A DNA stretch of 64,000 bases from Mucilaginibacter_A sp050954285 (lineage in GTDB: Bacteria > Bacteroidota > Bacteroidia > Sphingobacteriales > Sphingobacteriaceae): positions 6,780 through 70,779 of the forward strand of contig JBPBPL010000032.1 of the NCBI GenBank assembly GCA_050954285.1, read 5' to 3'. Shown in pieces: positions 1 to 8,902 of the stretch (position 1 is its first letter; each line of letters starts with the position of its first letter). The position numbers were made by a program, and so were the translations under genes. The notes beneath the pieces were generated by a model, which did not search any database, was not told where the DNA came from, and was given only the letters and a program-made list of their open reading frames with translations.

Positions 1-1
1 A

Positions 2-1090
2 TACACTGATCTCAGCCTGTTAAAGATCAAAGATCAGCCGGTAGTTGATCTGCTGGTTCCTTTTTGCGGACAAGATAGTAAAGAGCGCAACCCGGATTTA
101 AACATTACTATCAGCCGGTTTGATCAATATGAAAAGATAGGAAAAGAAATTATTGAACTAACTTCTCTGGAAGAATGCGATGCCTGCCTGCTGCCAATCA
201 GGTATACGCAAACCAAAAATGACGTAATTTTTGAACAGGAAATTGAGAATTTCTCTAAACAAACAGATCATAGCAACAAAAAAACTTTTGTTTTTCTGGG
301 TTCTGATGTAGATTACTTTGATGTTAAAATTAAAAATTCGCTGATTTTTTGTAACACACTCTATCAGTCCAGAAGAAAAAGCAATGAATTTGCCTTTACT
401 TTTTTCTTTGAAGATTTTATTGCTAGATACTACAACAATCAACTTCCTGTCCGCGAAAAGCCTTTGATCCCAACCGTTGGTTTCTGTGGCTATGCTCCTC
501 CCCTGGCACAAAAACTCGGATTTTATAAGCTAAAAGAAGCATTCCGTTTAGGGGTGAACTACTTGGGTCTAATTAAGAAGTATCCGTCCTTTTCTGCTCA
601 TTCTTACCGAGTTCGGGCTTTATTAGCCGTTATGCGGAGTAAAAAAGTTAAAAACAATTTTATCGTTCGTTCTAATTTCGGTTTTGGCGGTCCGGTTGGG
701 GGTTTGTATCCCGGCGGTGTAAAAGAATTAAATGCTTCTTTCAGGGAGGGTTATGTTAAAAATATTATCGACAGTGATTATACCTTGTGTGTACGCGGAT
801 ATGGCAACAATTCTATCCGCTTTTTCGAAGCTCTGTGCTGCGGACGGATCCCTGTTTTTGTAAACACAGATTGCGTATTACCTTTTGATTTCCTGATCGA
901 TTGGAAAAAATACTGCGTTTGGGTTGAAGAAGATGAAATTGGCCGAATACCGGAAAAGGTATTGGCCTTCCACAATAAAAAAACGCCTGAAGAATTTAAA
1001 AACTTACAGGTAGAGATCAGAAACATCTGGAAGGAATATTTTACACCGGAAGGTTTCTATAAAAATTTGCATTTACATCTAAGTGTTTGA
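2..1090 (+). CDS. Exostosin-like (GT47) glycosyltransferase, 5' end outside window
   Basis: The frame is open from the first bases of the window to the TGA at 1088-1090, so the true start lies upstream and at least 362 residues are present. The C-terminal half has the exostosin-type block GNNSIRFFEALCCGRIPVF followed by NTDCVLPFD and a conserved tail (W-K-Y..FTPEGFY). This is nearly the same block as in the GT47 gene at 10675, so the two are paralogs. The family transfers sugars from nucleotide sugars in the cytoplasm, and here it probably adds one residue of the surface glycan. The linkage and the sugar cannot be told. A variant of the iterated motif (GCTAAAAGAAGCAT) lies in the gene at 529-542. 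Confidence 0.8.
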   Translation, partial: YTDLSLLKIKDQPVVDLLVPFCGQDSKERNPDLNITISRFDQYEKIGKEIIELTSLEECDACLLPIRYTQTKNDVIFEQEIENFSKQTDHSNKKTFVFLGSDVDYFDVKIKNSLIFCNTLYQSRRKSNEFAFTFFFEDFIARYYNNQLPVREKPLIPTVGFCGYAPPLAQKLGFYKLKEAFRLGVNYLGLIKKYPSFSAHSYRVRALLAVMRSKKVKNNFIVRSNFGFGGPVGGLYPGGVKELNASFREGYVKNIIDSDYTLCVRGYGNNSIRFFEALCCGRIPVFVNTDCVLPFDFLIDWKKYCVWVEEDEIGRIPEKVLAFHNKKTPEEFKNLQVEIRNIWKEYFTPEGFYKNLHLHLSV

Positions 1091-1146
1091 TCTTAATATA
1101 TATGGTTGCTGAATTTTAACAGCAATACTTAATAAATCATAAAATT

Positions 1147-2409
1147 ATGTCAACAGCTATTAAAGTTGAAAATTTATCAAAAGCATATCAGTTAGGCACC
1201 ATCGGTACGGGTACAATCTCCAGGGATTTGGAGCGCTGGATCGCCAGGGTACGTGGCAAAGAAGATCCTTTCATGACTATCGGAGAAGCTAACGACCGTT
1301 CTGTAAAAGGCAGCAGTGATGTAGTATTAAGTTTAAATAACGTCAGTTTTGATATACAGCAAGGAGATGCCGTAGGTATTATTGGCCGTAATGGTGCAGG
1401 CAAAAGCACTTTACTTAAACTATTAAGTCGCGTTACATCCCCTACAACCGGAACCATAAAAGTTAAGGGCCGTATTGCAAGCTTGCTGGAAGTTGGAACG
1501 GGTTTTCATCCGGAACTAACCGGCCGCGAAAATATCTTTTTAAATGGTGCCATTTTAGGAATGCGTAAAAAAGAAATCGCCCGTAAGTTTGACCAGATTG
1601 TAGATTTTGCCGGTGTAGAACGATACATTGATACCCCAGTGAAACGCTATTCTTCTGGTATGTATGTGCGTTTAGCTTTTGCAGTGGCAGCACATTTGGA
1701 ATCTGAAATCTTGATCGTAGATGAAGTGCTGGCTGTTGGTGATGCTGAATTTCAAAAGAAATGTTTAGGCAAAATGGGGGAAGTTAGCCAGGGAGAAGGA
1801 CGAACAGTTTTGTTTGTAAGTCATAATATGGCATCTGTTAAGCAACTTTGTAACTCGGGCATAGTATTAGATAAGGGGAAAATTGGTGAAACTGGAAATA
1901 TTATAAAAGCAATAGAATATTATAAACAACTTGGTATTGTAAAATCAAATCAAACCTTAAATCATTTAGTTAAGCACAGACACTCACATATTCAAGTTGA
2001 TACTATCTTGATTAATGGAAACCCAAGTGCCATAGTTGAAATTGATGCTACTTCAAATATTTTTTCATTTGCAATTAAAGGTAAAACAATAGAAACTTTT
2101 CAATTGAATATTGAAATCAGAATATTCACTTTAGATGGAATATTGGTTTCGTTTTATAGCCCAGGTCACGTTGATGCTTCGCTAATTACGCTTAATGGTG
2201 TGTTTACCATTTCTGATACAATTGTATTACCTGAAACTATGGTATCCGGTGAATATTTGATGAATATTGAACTAAGCTATCCAAATAGTGAACGGTATTT
2301 GTTAATTGAAGGTATCACGCTAATTAAAAATGGGGTAACAACTGCTGCCGGTAGAACATTAACTTACAATGATATAGGATTTTTTCTAATGAAAAAGTTT
2401 ACTGCTTAA
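1147..2409 (+). CDS. Wzt-like polysaccharide ABC exporter ATPase (copy 1)
   Basis: The protein has 420 residues. Residues 1-240 are an ABC ATPase with Walker A GRNGAGKST (about 80-88), signature YSSGMYVRLAF (168-177), Walker B ILIVDE (188-193) and H-loop His226. Residues about 260-420 form a beta-rich Wzt_C-like domain, which in the known family reads the finished glycan before export. No Wzm membrane partner is in the window; it should be upstream. The ATPase half is almost identical to that of the copy at 7640 (37 identical bases at 1718-1754 and 8211-8247), but the C-terminal half is much more diverged and more AT-rich. This suggests gene conversion or domain exchange. Confidence 0.88.
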   Translation: MSTAIKVENLSKAYQLGTIGTGTISRDLERWIARVRGKEDPFMTIGEANDRSVKGSSDVVLSLNNVSFDIQQGDAVGIIGRNGAGKSTLLKLLSRVTSPTTGTIKVKGRIASLLEVGTGFHPELTGRENIFLNGAILGMRKKEIARKFDQIVDFAGVERYIDTPVKRYSSGMYVRLAFAVAAHLESEILIVDEVLAVGDAEFQKKCLGKMGEVSQGEGRTVLFVSHNMASVKQLCNSGIVLDKGKIGETGNIIKAIEYYKQLGIVKSNQTLNHLVKHRHSHIQVDTILINGNPSAIVEIDATSNIFSFAIKGKTIETFQLNIEIRIFTLDGILVSFYSPGHVDASLITLNGVFTISDTIVLPETMVSGEYLMNIELSYPNSERYLLIEGITLIKNGVTTAAGRTLTYNDIGFFLMKKFTA

Positions 2410-2419
2410 TACTAAATTT

Positions 2420-3421
2420 ATGCCTGACTTAGCAATTGTAATACCTGCTTATAAAGATAAATATTTAAAAAAAACTTTAACTTGTTTTGCTAACCAAACT
2501 TTAAAAGATTTCAATATATATATTGGTGATGATTGTAGTCCATTTAATATTAAAGAGATATGCAACGAGTTCGCAGACAAACTGAATATATCCTATACAA
2601 AATTTAATAATAATATTGGTGCAAAAAACTTAGTTCATCAGTGGTCAAGATGCATAAATTTAACTTTAAATGAAAAATGGATATGGCTTTTTTCTGATGA
2701 TGATTTAGTGGATACGAATTGTGTAGAAAATTTTATTAAAAATATTTCAAATATTGAAAACGACAAATTAGATATATATCGATTTAATACTATTGTAATA
2801 GATCAAAATGATATAATAATAAGAACTCCTCCTATTGGACCTGAATTTGAATCCTCAGAAGAAATGGCTTATAATCTTTTACTTGATAAAAGAAGTAATT
2901 CCTTAGCAGACCACATTTTTTCAAGAAAAATTTATGAAAAATCAGGTGGTTTGATATTTACTGAATACGCTCAAGGTGCAGATTGGATAATGTCAATATT
3001 ATTTTCTAAAGAAACTGGAATACGTTTAATTAATAATAGTAACTTTTACTGGAGATATAGTGGCAGTAATATATCAAGCTCTGTTGGAAAAACAAAAATA
3101 CAGATGCTTGATGGCCATGTACAATTTATAAAGTGGGTGGTCAATCATTTTATTTACCTTAAAGAAATTCAATCTTCAATTAAGTATATTGATATAATTA
3201 AAGCAACAAGATTCAATTTCGAAAACGTACTTATACATCATTTTAAAGGTTTGTATATTTCTAAAATACCTCAAATCGTTACTATTTTAAAACATGACTT
3301 GAGGATGTCTCCTATGGAAATAATGAAATTTTTATTCAACGTGTTTAACACGACAAATAAATATTTATTTTTCTTACGTAAAACAAAAAGTAGTATTTAT
3401 AAAAGATTCGCTTTTCATTAA
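2420..3421 (+). CDS. GT2 family glycosyltransferase
   Basis: The 333-residue protein starts with the GT-A nucleotide-sugar fold signature LAIVIPAYKD and has IGDDCSP and the metal-binding run WLFSDDDLVD near residue 95. QGADWIMS near residue 190 sits where the family has its catalytic acidic region. It begins 10 bp after the Wzt gene and ends 1 bp before the fucosyltransferase, so it is co-transcribed. Base composition is clearly more AT-rich than in the flanking Wzt ATPase domain. It opens an AT-rich block (about 2.4-7.6 kb) that has no exact copy of the iterated motif. Sugar specificity is unknown. Confidence 0.82.
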   Translation: MPDLAIVIPAYKDKYLKKTLTCFANQTLKDFNIYIGDDCSPFNIKEICNEFADKLNISYTKFNNNIGAKNLVHQWSRCINLTLNEKWIWLFSDDDLVDTNCVENFIKNISNIENDKLDIYRFNTIVIDQNDIIIRTPPIGPEFESSEEMAYNLLLDKRSNSLADHIFSRKIYEKSGGLIFTEYAQGADWIMSILFSKETGIRLINNSNFYWRYSGSNISSSVGKTKIQMLDGHVQFIKWVVNHFIYLKEIQSSIKYIDIIKATRFNFENVLIHHFKGLYISKIPQIVTILKHDLRMSPMEIMKFLFNVFNTTNKYLFFLRKTKSSIYKRFAFH

Positions 3422-3422
3422 T

Positions 3423-4301
3423 ATGATTATTACTAACATAATTAGTGGTCTTGGCAATCAATTATTTCAGTATGCTGTAGGAAAGCAATTAGCTTTAACT
3501 AACAACACTTCATTAAAATTAAATATTAGCTTTTTCAATAATCAAAATTTACGATCATATAAGTTAGATCATTTCAATATTGATGCTACTATTATTGAAC
3601 CCAATGAGTTATCAAAATTTCTCCACTTTTACACTCAGAAAACTTTGCCTTACGAAATATTTAGAAAATTCATCCAATTAGTACCGAGGAAAGACCGTAA
3701 ACTTTTTGAAGAGCAAAAAGATTGGGACTATGATGAACAACTATTTAAAGTTTCATCTGATGCCTATATTTCTGGGTATTGGCAAAATTATAAATACTTT
3801 GAAAATCTGAAACCGGAAATTTTGAAGGAATTGGCTATTAAATCTACTTATTTAATTGGGATCAATAAAGATTTAAATACTATAAAAAATAGTGAAAATG
3901 CAGTTTCAGTTCACGTAAGAAGAGGAGATTATATTACTGATAAAGCAGCGAATCATTTAATGGGAGTTGTACCTCTCTCTTACTACACTGATTCAATAAA
4001 TATTTTAAATAGCAAAACGGAAAAACCAGAGTTCTATTTTTTCTCCGATGATTTACATTGGGTAAAAGAAAATTTTAAAGGCCACAATTATCATTATATA
4101 AACAGTGGTGCAGATTATACAGATTTACATCTAATGCAAAATTGTAAGCATAACATTATTGCAAACAGTTCTTTTAGCTGGTGGGGTGCATTTTTGAATC
4201 AAAATCCAGATAAGATTGTCATCGCGCCCAAAAACTGGGTTACTAATTCTGAAGTAAATAAGAGAATAGAAATAACATTCCCTTCCTGGATTAAATTATA
4301 A
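3423..4301 (+). CDS. Alpha-1,2-fucosyltransferase (GT11), copy 1
   Basis: The 292-residue protein has the full GT11 signature set: IISGLGNQLFQYAVG at the N-terminus, the donor-binding motif HVRRGDY near residue 164, and NSSFSWWGAFLNQNPDKIV near the C-terminus. The family transfers L-fucose from GDP-fucose in alpha-1,2 linkage to galactose-type acceptors. The donor would come from gmd-fcl at the end of the same locus (33721-35817). A paralog lies at 13977. The start is 1 bp after the preceding stop, and the stop is 1 bp before the next start. Confidence 0.9.
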   Translation: MIITNIISGLGNQLFQYAVGKQLALTNNTSLKLNISFFNNQNLRSYKLDHFNIDATIIEPNELSKFLHFYTQKTLPYEIFRKFIQLVPRKDRKLFEEQKDWDYDEQLFKVSSDAYISGYWQNYKYFENLKPEILKELAIKSTYLIGINKDLNTIKNSENAVSVHVRRGDYITDKAANHLMGVVPLSYYTDSINILNSKTEKPEFYFFSDDLHWVKENFKGHNYHYINSGADYTDLHLMQNCKHNIIANSSFSWWGAFLNQNPDKIVIAPKNWVTNSEVNKRIEITFPSWIKL

Positions 4302-4302
4302 T

Positions 4303-5103
4303 ATGCTTCCTATTATATCCGTAATTATTCCTTGCTATAACTCTGGTGAATATCTACCAGAAGCTATTAAAAGTGTTAAAGAACATCAAAATTCAGCTTT
4401 AATTGAAATAATTATTGTTGATGATGGATCAACAGATCAGATAACAATTGATTTACTTGACAGATTAAAGCATACAGAATGTATTAAGATACTTAATATA
4501 AGAAACAGCGGCCCTGCAGCTGCAAGAAATGTTGGTGCAAGAGCAGCGCAGTCCACCTACCTCCTATTTTTAGACAGCGATAACAAAATTTCACCTAAAT
4601 ATATAGATAATAGTATTGAAGTTTTTAATGCTAATAAGAGTGTAGGGGTTGTATATGGCAATCCAGAGTTTTTTGGGGAAGTCGGCGGAGATTTTTACTT
4701 TTTTCCACAAAAGTTTGATATGAATTCTATTCTCATCTCAAATTATATAGATACTTGTGCTGTAATTCGAAAAAAAGTTTGGGAAGAAATTGGTGGCTTC
4801 GATGAAGACAGAAATTTAACACAAGAAGATTGGGATTTCTGGATAAGAGTTGGCAAAACCAAATGGAAATTTTACTATACAAATGAAGTGATGTTTTATT
4901 ATAGAATTCGTAAAAACTCTCATGTTTCTATTACCCACAATGATGAGGAAAAACGGAAACTTTTGAAATATATCTATTCTAAACATTCAGATTTATTTAT
5001 TGATAATTATTTTACTATGGCATCTGAATTGGCAAAAATCAAACACGAAAAATCCAGACCTGTAAAAACATTTATAAAAAAAGTTTTAGGTATTAACAAG
5101 TAA
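4303..5103 (+). CDS. GT2 family glycosyltransferase
   Basis: This 266-residue protein is a GT-A enzyme with ISVIIPCYNSGEYL at the N-terminus, IIIVDDGSTD around residue 38, the DxD-type LFLDSDNKIS near residue 90 and the catalytic-base region TQEDWDFWIRVG near residue 168. It is short and soluble, with no membrane segment, so it is a cytoplasmic transferase acting on a lipid-linked glycan. It is tightly packed behind the fucosyltransferase. Specificity cannot be inferred. Confidence 0.85.
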   Translation: MLPIISVIIPCYNSGEYLPEAIKSVKEHQNSALIEIIIVDDGSTDQITIDLLDRLKHTECIKILNIRNSGPAAARNVGARAAQSTYLLFLDSDNKISPKYIDNSIEVFNANKSVGVVYGNPEFFGEVGGDFYFFPQKFDMNSILISNYIDTCAVIRKKVWEEIGGFDEDRNLTQEDWDFWIRVGKTKWKFYYTNEVMFYYRIRKNSHVSITHNDEEKRKLLKYIYSKHSDLFIDNYFTMASELAKIKHEKSRPVKTFIKKVLGINK

Positions 5104-5120
5104 TAGTTCGAAACGAAAAG

Positions 5121-6095
5121 GTGCAAATTAATAAATTAGTATCAGTTATTGTCCCCAATTATAACCATGCGCTTTACTTGAATAAACGTATTGATTCTGT
5201 TTTGCACCAAACTTATCAAAATTTTGAACTAATAATCTTGGATGATTGCTCTACTGACAATAGTATAGACATTATAAATCAATACAAAGACAATCCACGT
5301 ATAAGCCATACTGTTTTTAACGATATAAATTCTGGCACACCATTTATTCAGTGGCAAAAAGGGTTTGCTTTAGCCCAAGGAGAAATAATCTGGATTGCAG
5401 AAAGTGACGATTATGCAGATGAACGTTTTTTAGAGTTACTTGTAACTAAGTTACATGATGATAACGATGTTGGGGTAGTATTTTCAGATTCAAATATTGT
5501 AGATTCTGATAATATTGTTCACAAAAACTATTACAAAAAATTCCGTAATAAACGTTTCAATACTCAAAAGTGGAATGACGACTACAATAAAAACGGCATA
5601 GAAGAGATTAAAGAAAATCTTTTTTTTGAATGTACGATTAACAATACAAGTGCTATGATATTTAAAAAAGATTTATTGCATTTTGTTGATTTTGATTACC
5701 TGAGAAAATTTAAATATTGTGGTGACTGGTTCTTTTTTGTGTCCCTTTTGATGCACTGTAATGTTGCTTATTTACAGCAACCATTAAATTATTTTAAATA
5801 CGGAACTGATAATTTTAAAAAAGGCACCAAATCAACTTTAAATTATTTTAAGGAGCGTTTTATGGTGCGTTACTTTTTTTGGAATAAGCTAAAATATTTA
5901 TTTTCTTTACAGGAAAAATCTCAACTTTATAAAGAATTAGGTGTTGAAATGCGCATTCAGATAAATGAAGTAATTAAAAGAAACAGTAGTTTCTCTGGGA
6001 CTATTAATTCTTTTAAGATGCTTTATAAAATTAATTCAAATATGTTTTTAAGACAATTGTATACAGCAGGAAGATTATATTTATGGAAAAGTTGA
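5121..6095 (+). CDS. GT2 family glycosyltransferase, paralog of the 14926 gene
   Basis: The 324-residue protein starts at a GTG codon, with no better start nearby. LVSVIVPNYNHALYLNKRID, IILDDCSTDNS and WIAESDDYAD match, nearly residue for residue, the GT2 encoded at 14926. Both follow a GT11 fucosyltransferase, here with one extra GT2 gene in between. That points to duplication of a fucosyltransferase-GT2 module. The last 13 bases overlap the next gene. It probably acts next to fucose in the repeat unit (inference from context only). Confidence 0.84.
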   Translation: MQINKLVSVIVPNYNHALYLNKRIDSVLHQTYQNFELIILDDCSTDNSIDIINQYKDNPRISHTVFNDINSGTPFIQWQKGFALAQGEIIWIAESDDYADERFLELLVTKLHDDNDVGVVFSDSNIVDSDNIVHKNYYKKFRNKRFNTQKWNDDYNKNGIEEIKENLFFECTINNTSAMIFKKDLLHFVDFDYLRKFKYCGDWFFFVSLLMHCNVAYLQQPLNYFKYGTDNFKKGTKSTLNYFKERFMVRYFFWNKLKYLFSLQEKSQLYKELGVEMRIQINEVIKRNSSFSGTINSFKMLYKINSNMFLRQLYTAGRLYLWKS

Positions 6096-7279
6096 AAATA
6101 CTTTTAGTATCAAATAATCATATCACCAATTATGCAGGTGCTGGAAAAGTATATTATGAATTGAAAGAAAAGTACGAAGCAGATGGTTATTTTGTAGATA
6201 AGGTTGACATAACAGATTTGTATCTACGACCTCAAGGATTATTTGGAAGAATTTTTGGAAAATTTTTCACACAAAAAGTTTATAAATACTTAAAAATAAA
6301 TGCCTATAAATATGATGTTATTGACGCTAACTTAACTAATATTATAAAATCAAAAGAAAGTTTTGGATTTAAAGGACTATTAATTGCTCGTTCGCAAGGT
6401 ATTATGCCTTTATATAAAAGATCTTATCAAATAAAACGGTTCGTAGAAACATCAGAACACACTCGCAAAAAAAATCCAATTAAAAGTTTTTTAGGACAAT
6501 CGATAAGAAAAATTTTTAAAGATTTCACACTTAAAGATTTTCACGACTCTGTTAAATATGCTGATATAATTCATTGTTTGAATCAAAGTGAGTATGAATA
6601 CTTTTTGGAAATAGGTATAAGCAAAGAAAAATTAGTATTGATTCCAAACGGTTTATCAAAATCACATCTCAGTAAGTTTGAACAAACTAGTTACAACAGA
6701 AAAAATAACGATAAAATTGTTTCAATTATAGGAGCATGGCATAATGTCAAAGGGTCTAAAGATTGGAATGACATTGCTATTAAACTAATCGAAGATAAAG
6801 AATTTAATTCGATATTGATTTTGGGTACGGTTATGTCTGAAGAATTTGTAAAAAAAGATTTTAATTCTAATATATATCCATATCTTAATATAATTCCACG
6901 ATATGATCCTTCTAAACTCCCAAACTTGTTAAGAACAGTAAAAGTTGCTGTATCCAGTAGTTACATGGAAGGTCTGCCATATGCTGTGTTAGAACAGCTT
7001 GCAGCCGGAATACCTGTAGTAGGGTATGATGTACCTGGTGTTTATGATTTCTTAATTCAAGTAGATAAAACTTTATTAATTACACCTGGAAATATTACTG
7101 AGCTTGTTAATAAAGTTAATGAGATATTAAATTTCAGTAACGAAAACTATGAAAAGTTATCAAAAAAGTGTATTGAAGTTTCAAAAAGGTATGTATTAGA
7201 AAATATATATCCAATTTTTCTTGACTTGTATGAAAAGGAATATTCTAAGTTTAACTCTAAAAAACTATTTGAAAATTAA
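6083..7279 (+). CDS. GT4 family glycosyltransferase
   Basis: The 398-residue protein has GT-B architecture. The N-terminal domain begins with LKILLVSNNHITNYAGAGKV. The C-terminal donor domain carries the GT4 E-x7-E motif in YMEGLPYAVLEQLAAGIPVV near residue 295, followed by GYDVPGV. It overlaps the preceding GT2 gene by 13 bp. It is the last gene of the AT-rich block, and a 360-bp gap follows. Confidence 0.85.
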   Translation: MEKLKILLVSNNHITNYAGAGKVYYELKEKYEADGYFVDKVDITDLYLRPQGLFGRIFGKFFTQKVYKYLKINAYKYDVIDANLTNIIKSKESFGFKGLLIARSQGIMPLYKRSYQIKRFVETSEHTRKKNPIKSFLGQSIRKIFKDFTLKDFHDSVKYADIIHCLNQSEYEYFLEIGISKEKLVLIPNGLSKSHLSKFEQTSYNRKNNDKIVSIIGAWHNVKGSKDWNDIAIKLIEDKEFNSILILGTVMSEEFVKKDFNSNIYPYLNIIPRYDPSKLPNLLRTVKVAVSSSYMEGLPYAVLEQLAAGIPVVGYDVPGVYDFLIQVDKTLLITPGNITELVNKVNEILNFSNENYEKLSKKCIEVSKRYVLENIYPIFLDLYEKEYSKFNSKKLFEN

Positions 7280-7639
7280 ATTCACATTTCTAATCTCTAA
7301 CTTTAATAATTATAGATTAGAAGGTTTGTCTAGTTATAATTGTTTTTATAGCTTATTTTCCAACTCAACCTTTAAACATTTTACAAATTTAGTGTGTACA
7401 TGTAGTGAGTAATAGTGGCTTGTACAAGTTAATAAAATTTCAACAACTAATTTCTTGTTTCTATAGTTAATAGGTCTTCTTAATAATAAATTCTGAATTG
7501 ATTATTAATAAAAAGTTTTAGTATTAATCTATTACTAATTCAAGAATTTCCGCATTGAATGAAAATGGAAGAAGTTTTAAAACGTATTAAATTTAAACAT
7601 GTTCTTACACTAAGACAGCCATAAAATATATTTACATAC
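7280..7639. other. AT-rich intergenic gap before the second Wzt gene
   Basis: No convincing gene is present. A 10-bp imperfect stem (7290-7299 with 7311-7320, one mismatch, 11-base loop) sits just after the GT4 stop codon and could be a weak terminator or processing hairpin. It lacks a clear T run. The rest is AT-rich with no exact copy of the iterated motif and no clear promoter of the TTTG/TAnnTTTG type. This is one of the largest breaks in an otherwise tight gene string, so a new transcript may start here. Confidence 0.4.
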
Positions 7640-8902
7640 ATGTCTACAGCCATAAAGGTTGAAAATCTTTCTAAAGCATATCAGTTAGGCCAGATTGGCA
7701 CCGGTACCATTTCTAGGGATTTAGAACGCTGGTTTGCACGGATAAGAGGCAAAGAAGATCCATTTTTAAAGATCGGTGAAACCAACGACCGGGCTAGTAA
7801 AGGTATTAGTGGTGTAATTTGGAGTTTAAAAGATATCAATTTTAACCTTAATGAGGGAGATGCCATTGGTATTATTGGCCGGAATGGTGCCGGTAAAAGT
7901 ACGCTGCTTAAATTACTTAGCCGCGTTACTGCGCCTACTACCGGAAATATCAAAGTGAAAGGTCGCATTGCCAGTTTACTGGAAGTGGGTACCGGCTTTC
8001 ATCCGGAGTTAAGCGGACGGGAAAATATTTACCTCAACGGTGCAATTTTAGGGATGCGCAAACGTGAAATTGCAGCAAAGTTTGATGAAATTGTTGATTT
8101 TGCAGGTGTAGAAAGATATGTGGATACGCCGGTAAAACGATATTCGTCTGGCATGTACGTACGTTTGGCTTTTGCAGTCGCTGCACATCTGGAATCAGAA
8201 ATATTGATTGTAGATGAAGTGCTGGCTGTTGGTGATGCTGAATTTCAGAAAAAATGCCTGGGCAAAATGGGCGAAGTTAGCCAGGGCGAAGGTCGCACCG
8301 TTTTGTTTGTGAGCCATAATATGGCTTCTGTAAAACAGCTTTGTAAAAAAGGCATTGTGCTAGACAAAGGTTTAATCGGCTTTAACGGATCGGTTGAAGG
8401 AGCGATCAACTTTTACAAAGAACAGGGAATTGTGAAAGAAGATAAAAATTTGATGCAGCTGATTAAAGTTAAACATGCTGCTTTAACAATTAATCATATC
8501 TTAATTAATAATAGTGCCGATGCCACTTTAGAAATCGGGATTGCTGACAATAAATTGGATATCGAAATTGAAGGTTATACTTCCGAAAATCTTCAGTTTA
8601 ATATCGAGATTAAAGTTTATACTTTAGAAGGTGTGCTGGTTTCGTTTTACAGTCCGGCGCACATGGATGCCGAAATTTTATCCATTCCGTCCGGAAAGTT
8701 TGTGTTTAAAGATAATCTGCATCTTCCAGATAATTTTGTTAATGGTGAATATTACATTAATATAGAGTTAGATTATCCTAATATGGAAAGGTATTTAACA
8801 ATTGAGGGGGTCTTGTTAAATAAACATGGACACATAACTGCAACTGGAAAAGATATAAATTATAATAATTTTGGCTTCTTTTTAATTAAACGGAATGGAT
8901 AG
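7640..8902 (+). CDS. Wzt-like polysaccharide ABC exporter ATPase (copy 2)
   Basis: The 420-residue protein has the same layout as the copy at 1147: Walker A GRNGAGKST, signature YSSGMYVRL, Walker B ILIVDE, then a Wzt_C-like domain from about residue 260. The ATPase halves differ at few positions. The C-terminal domains share scaffold blocks such as VSFYSP, ERYL and GFFL but differ widely between them. In known Wzt proteins this domain recognises the terminal modification of the glycan, so the two copies may sort different chain ends. It overlaps the next gene by 8 bp. Confidence 0.88.
   Translation: MSTAIKVENLSKAYQLGQIGTGTISRDLERWFARIRGKEDPFLKIGETNDRASKGISGVIWSLKDINFNLNEGDAIGIIGRNGAGKSTLLKLLSRVTAPTTGNIKVKGRIASLLEVGTGFHPELSGRENIYLNGAILGMRKREIAAKFDEIVDFAGVERYVDTPVKRYSSGMYVRLAFAVAAHLESEILIVDEVLAVGDAEFQKKCLGKMGEVSQGEGRTVLFVSHNMASVKQLCKKGIVLDKGLIGFNGSVEGAINFYKEQGIVKEDKNLMQLIKVKHAALTINHILINNSADATLEIGIADNKLDIEIEGYTSENLQFNIEIKVYTLEGVLVSFYSPAHMDAEILSIPSGKFVFKDNLHLPDNFVNGEYYINIELDYPNMERYLTIEGVLLNKHGHITATGKDINYNNFGFFLIKRNG

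Noticed and set aside
1091..1146. TTGCTG-N8-CAGCAA stem before the first Wzt gene as a terminator
   Set aside because: The stem has only 6 bp and no T run; it is more likely chance in an AT-rich spacer.
7221..7412. A 63-codon plus-strand frame after the GT4 gene at 6083
   Set aside because: It overlaps the end of the GT4 gene in another frame, its product is low-complexity AT-encoded sequence, and no start context or neighbour supports it.
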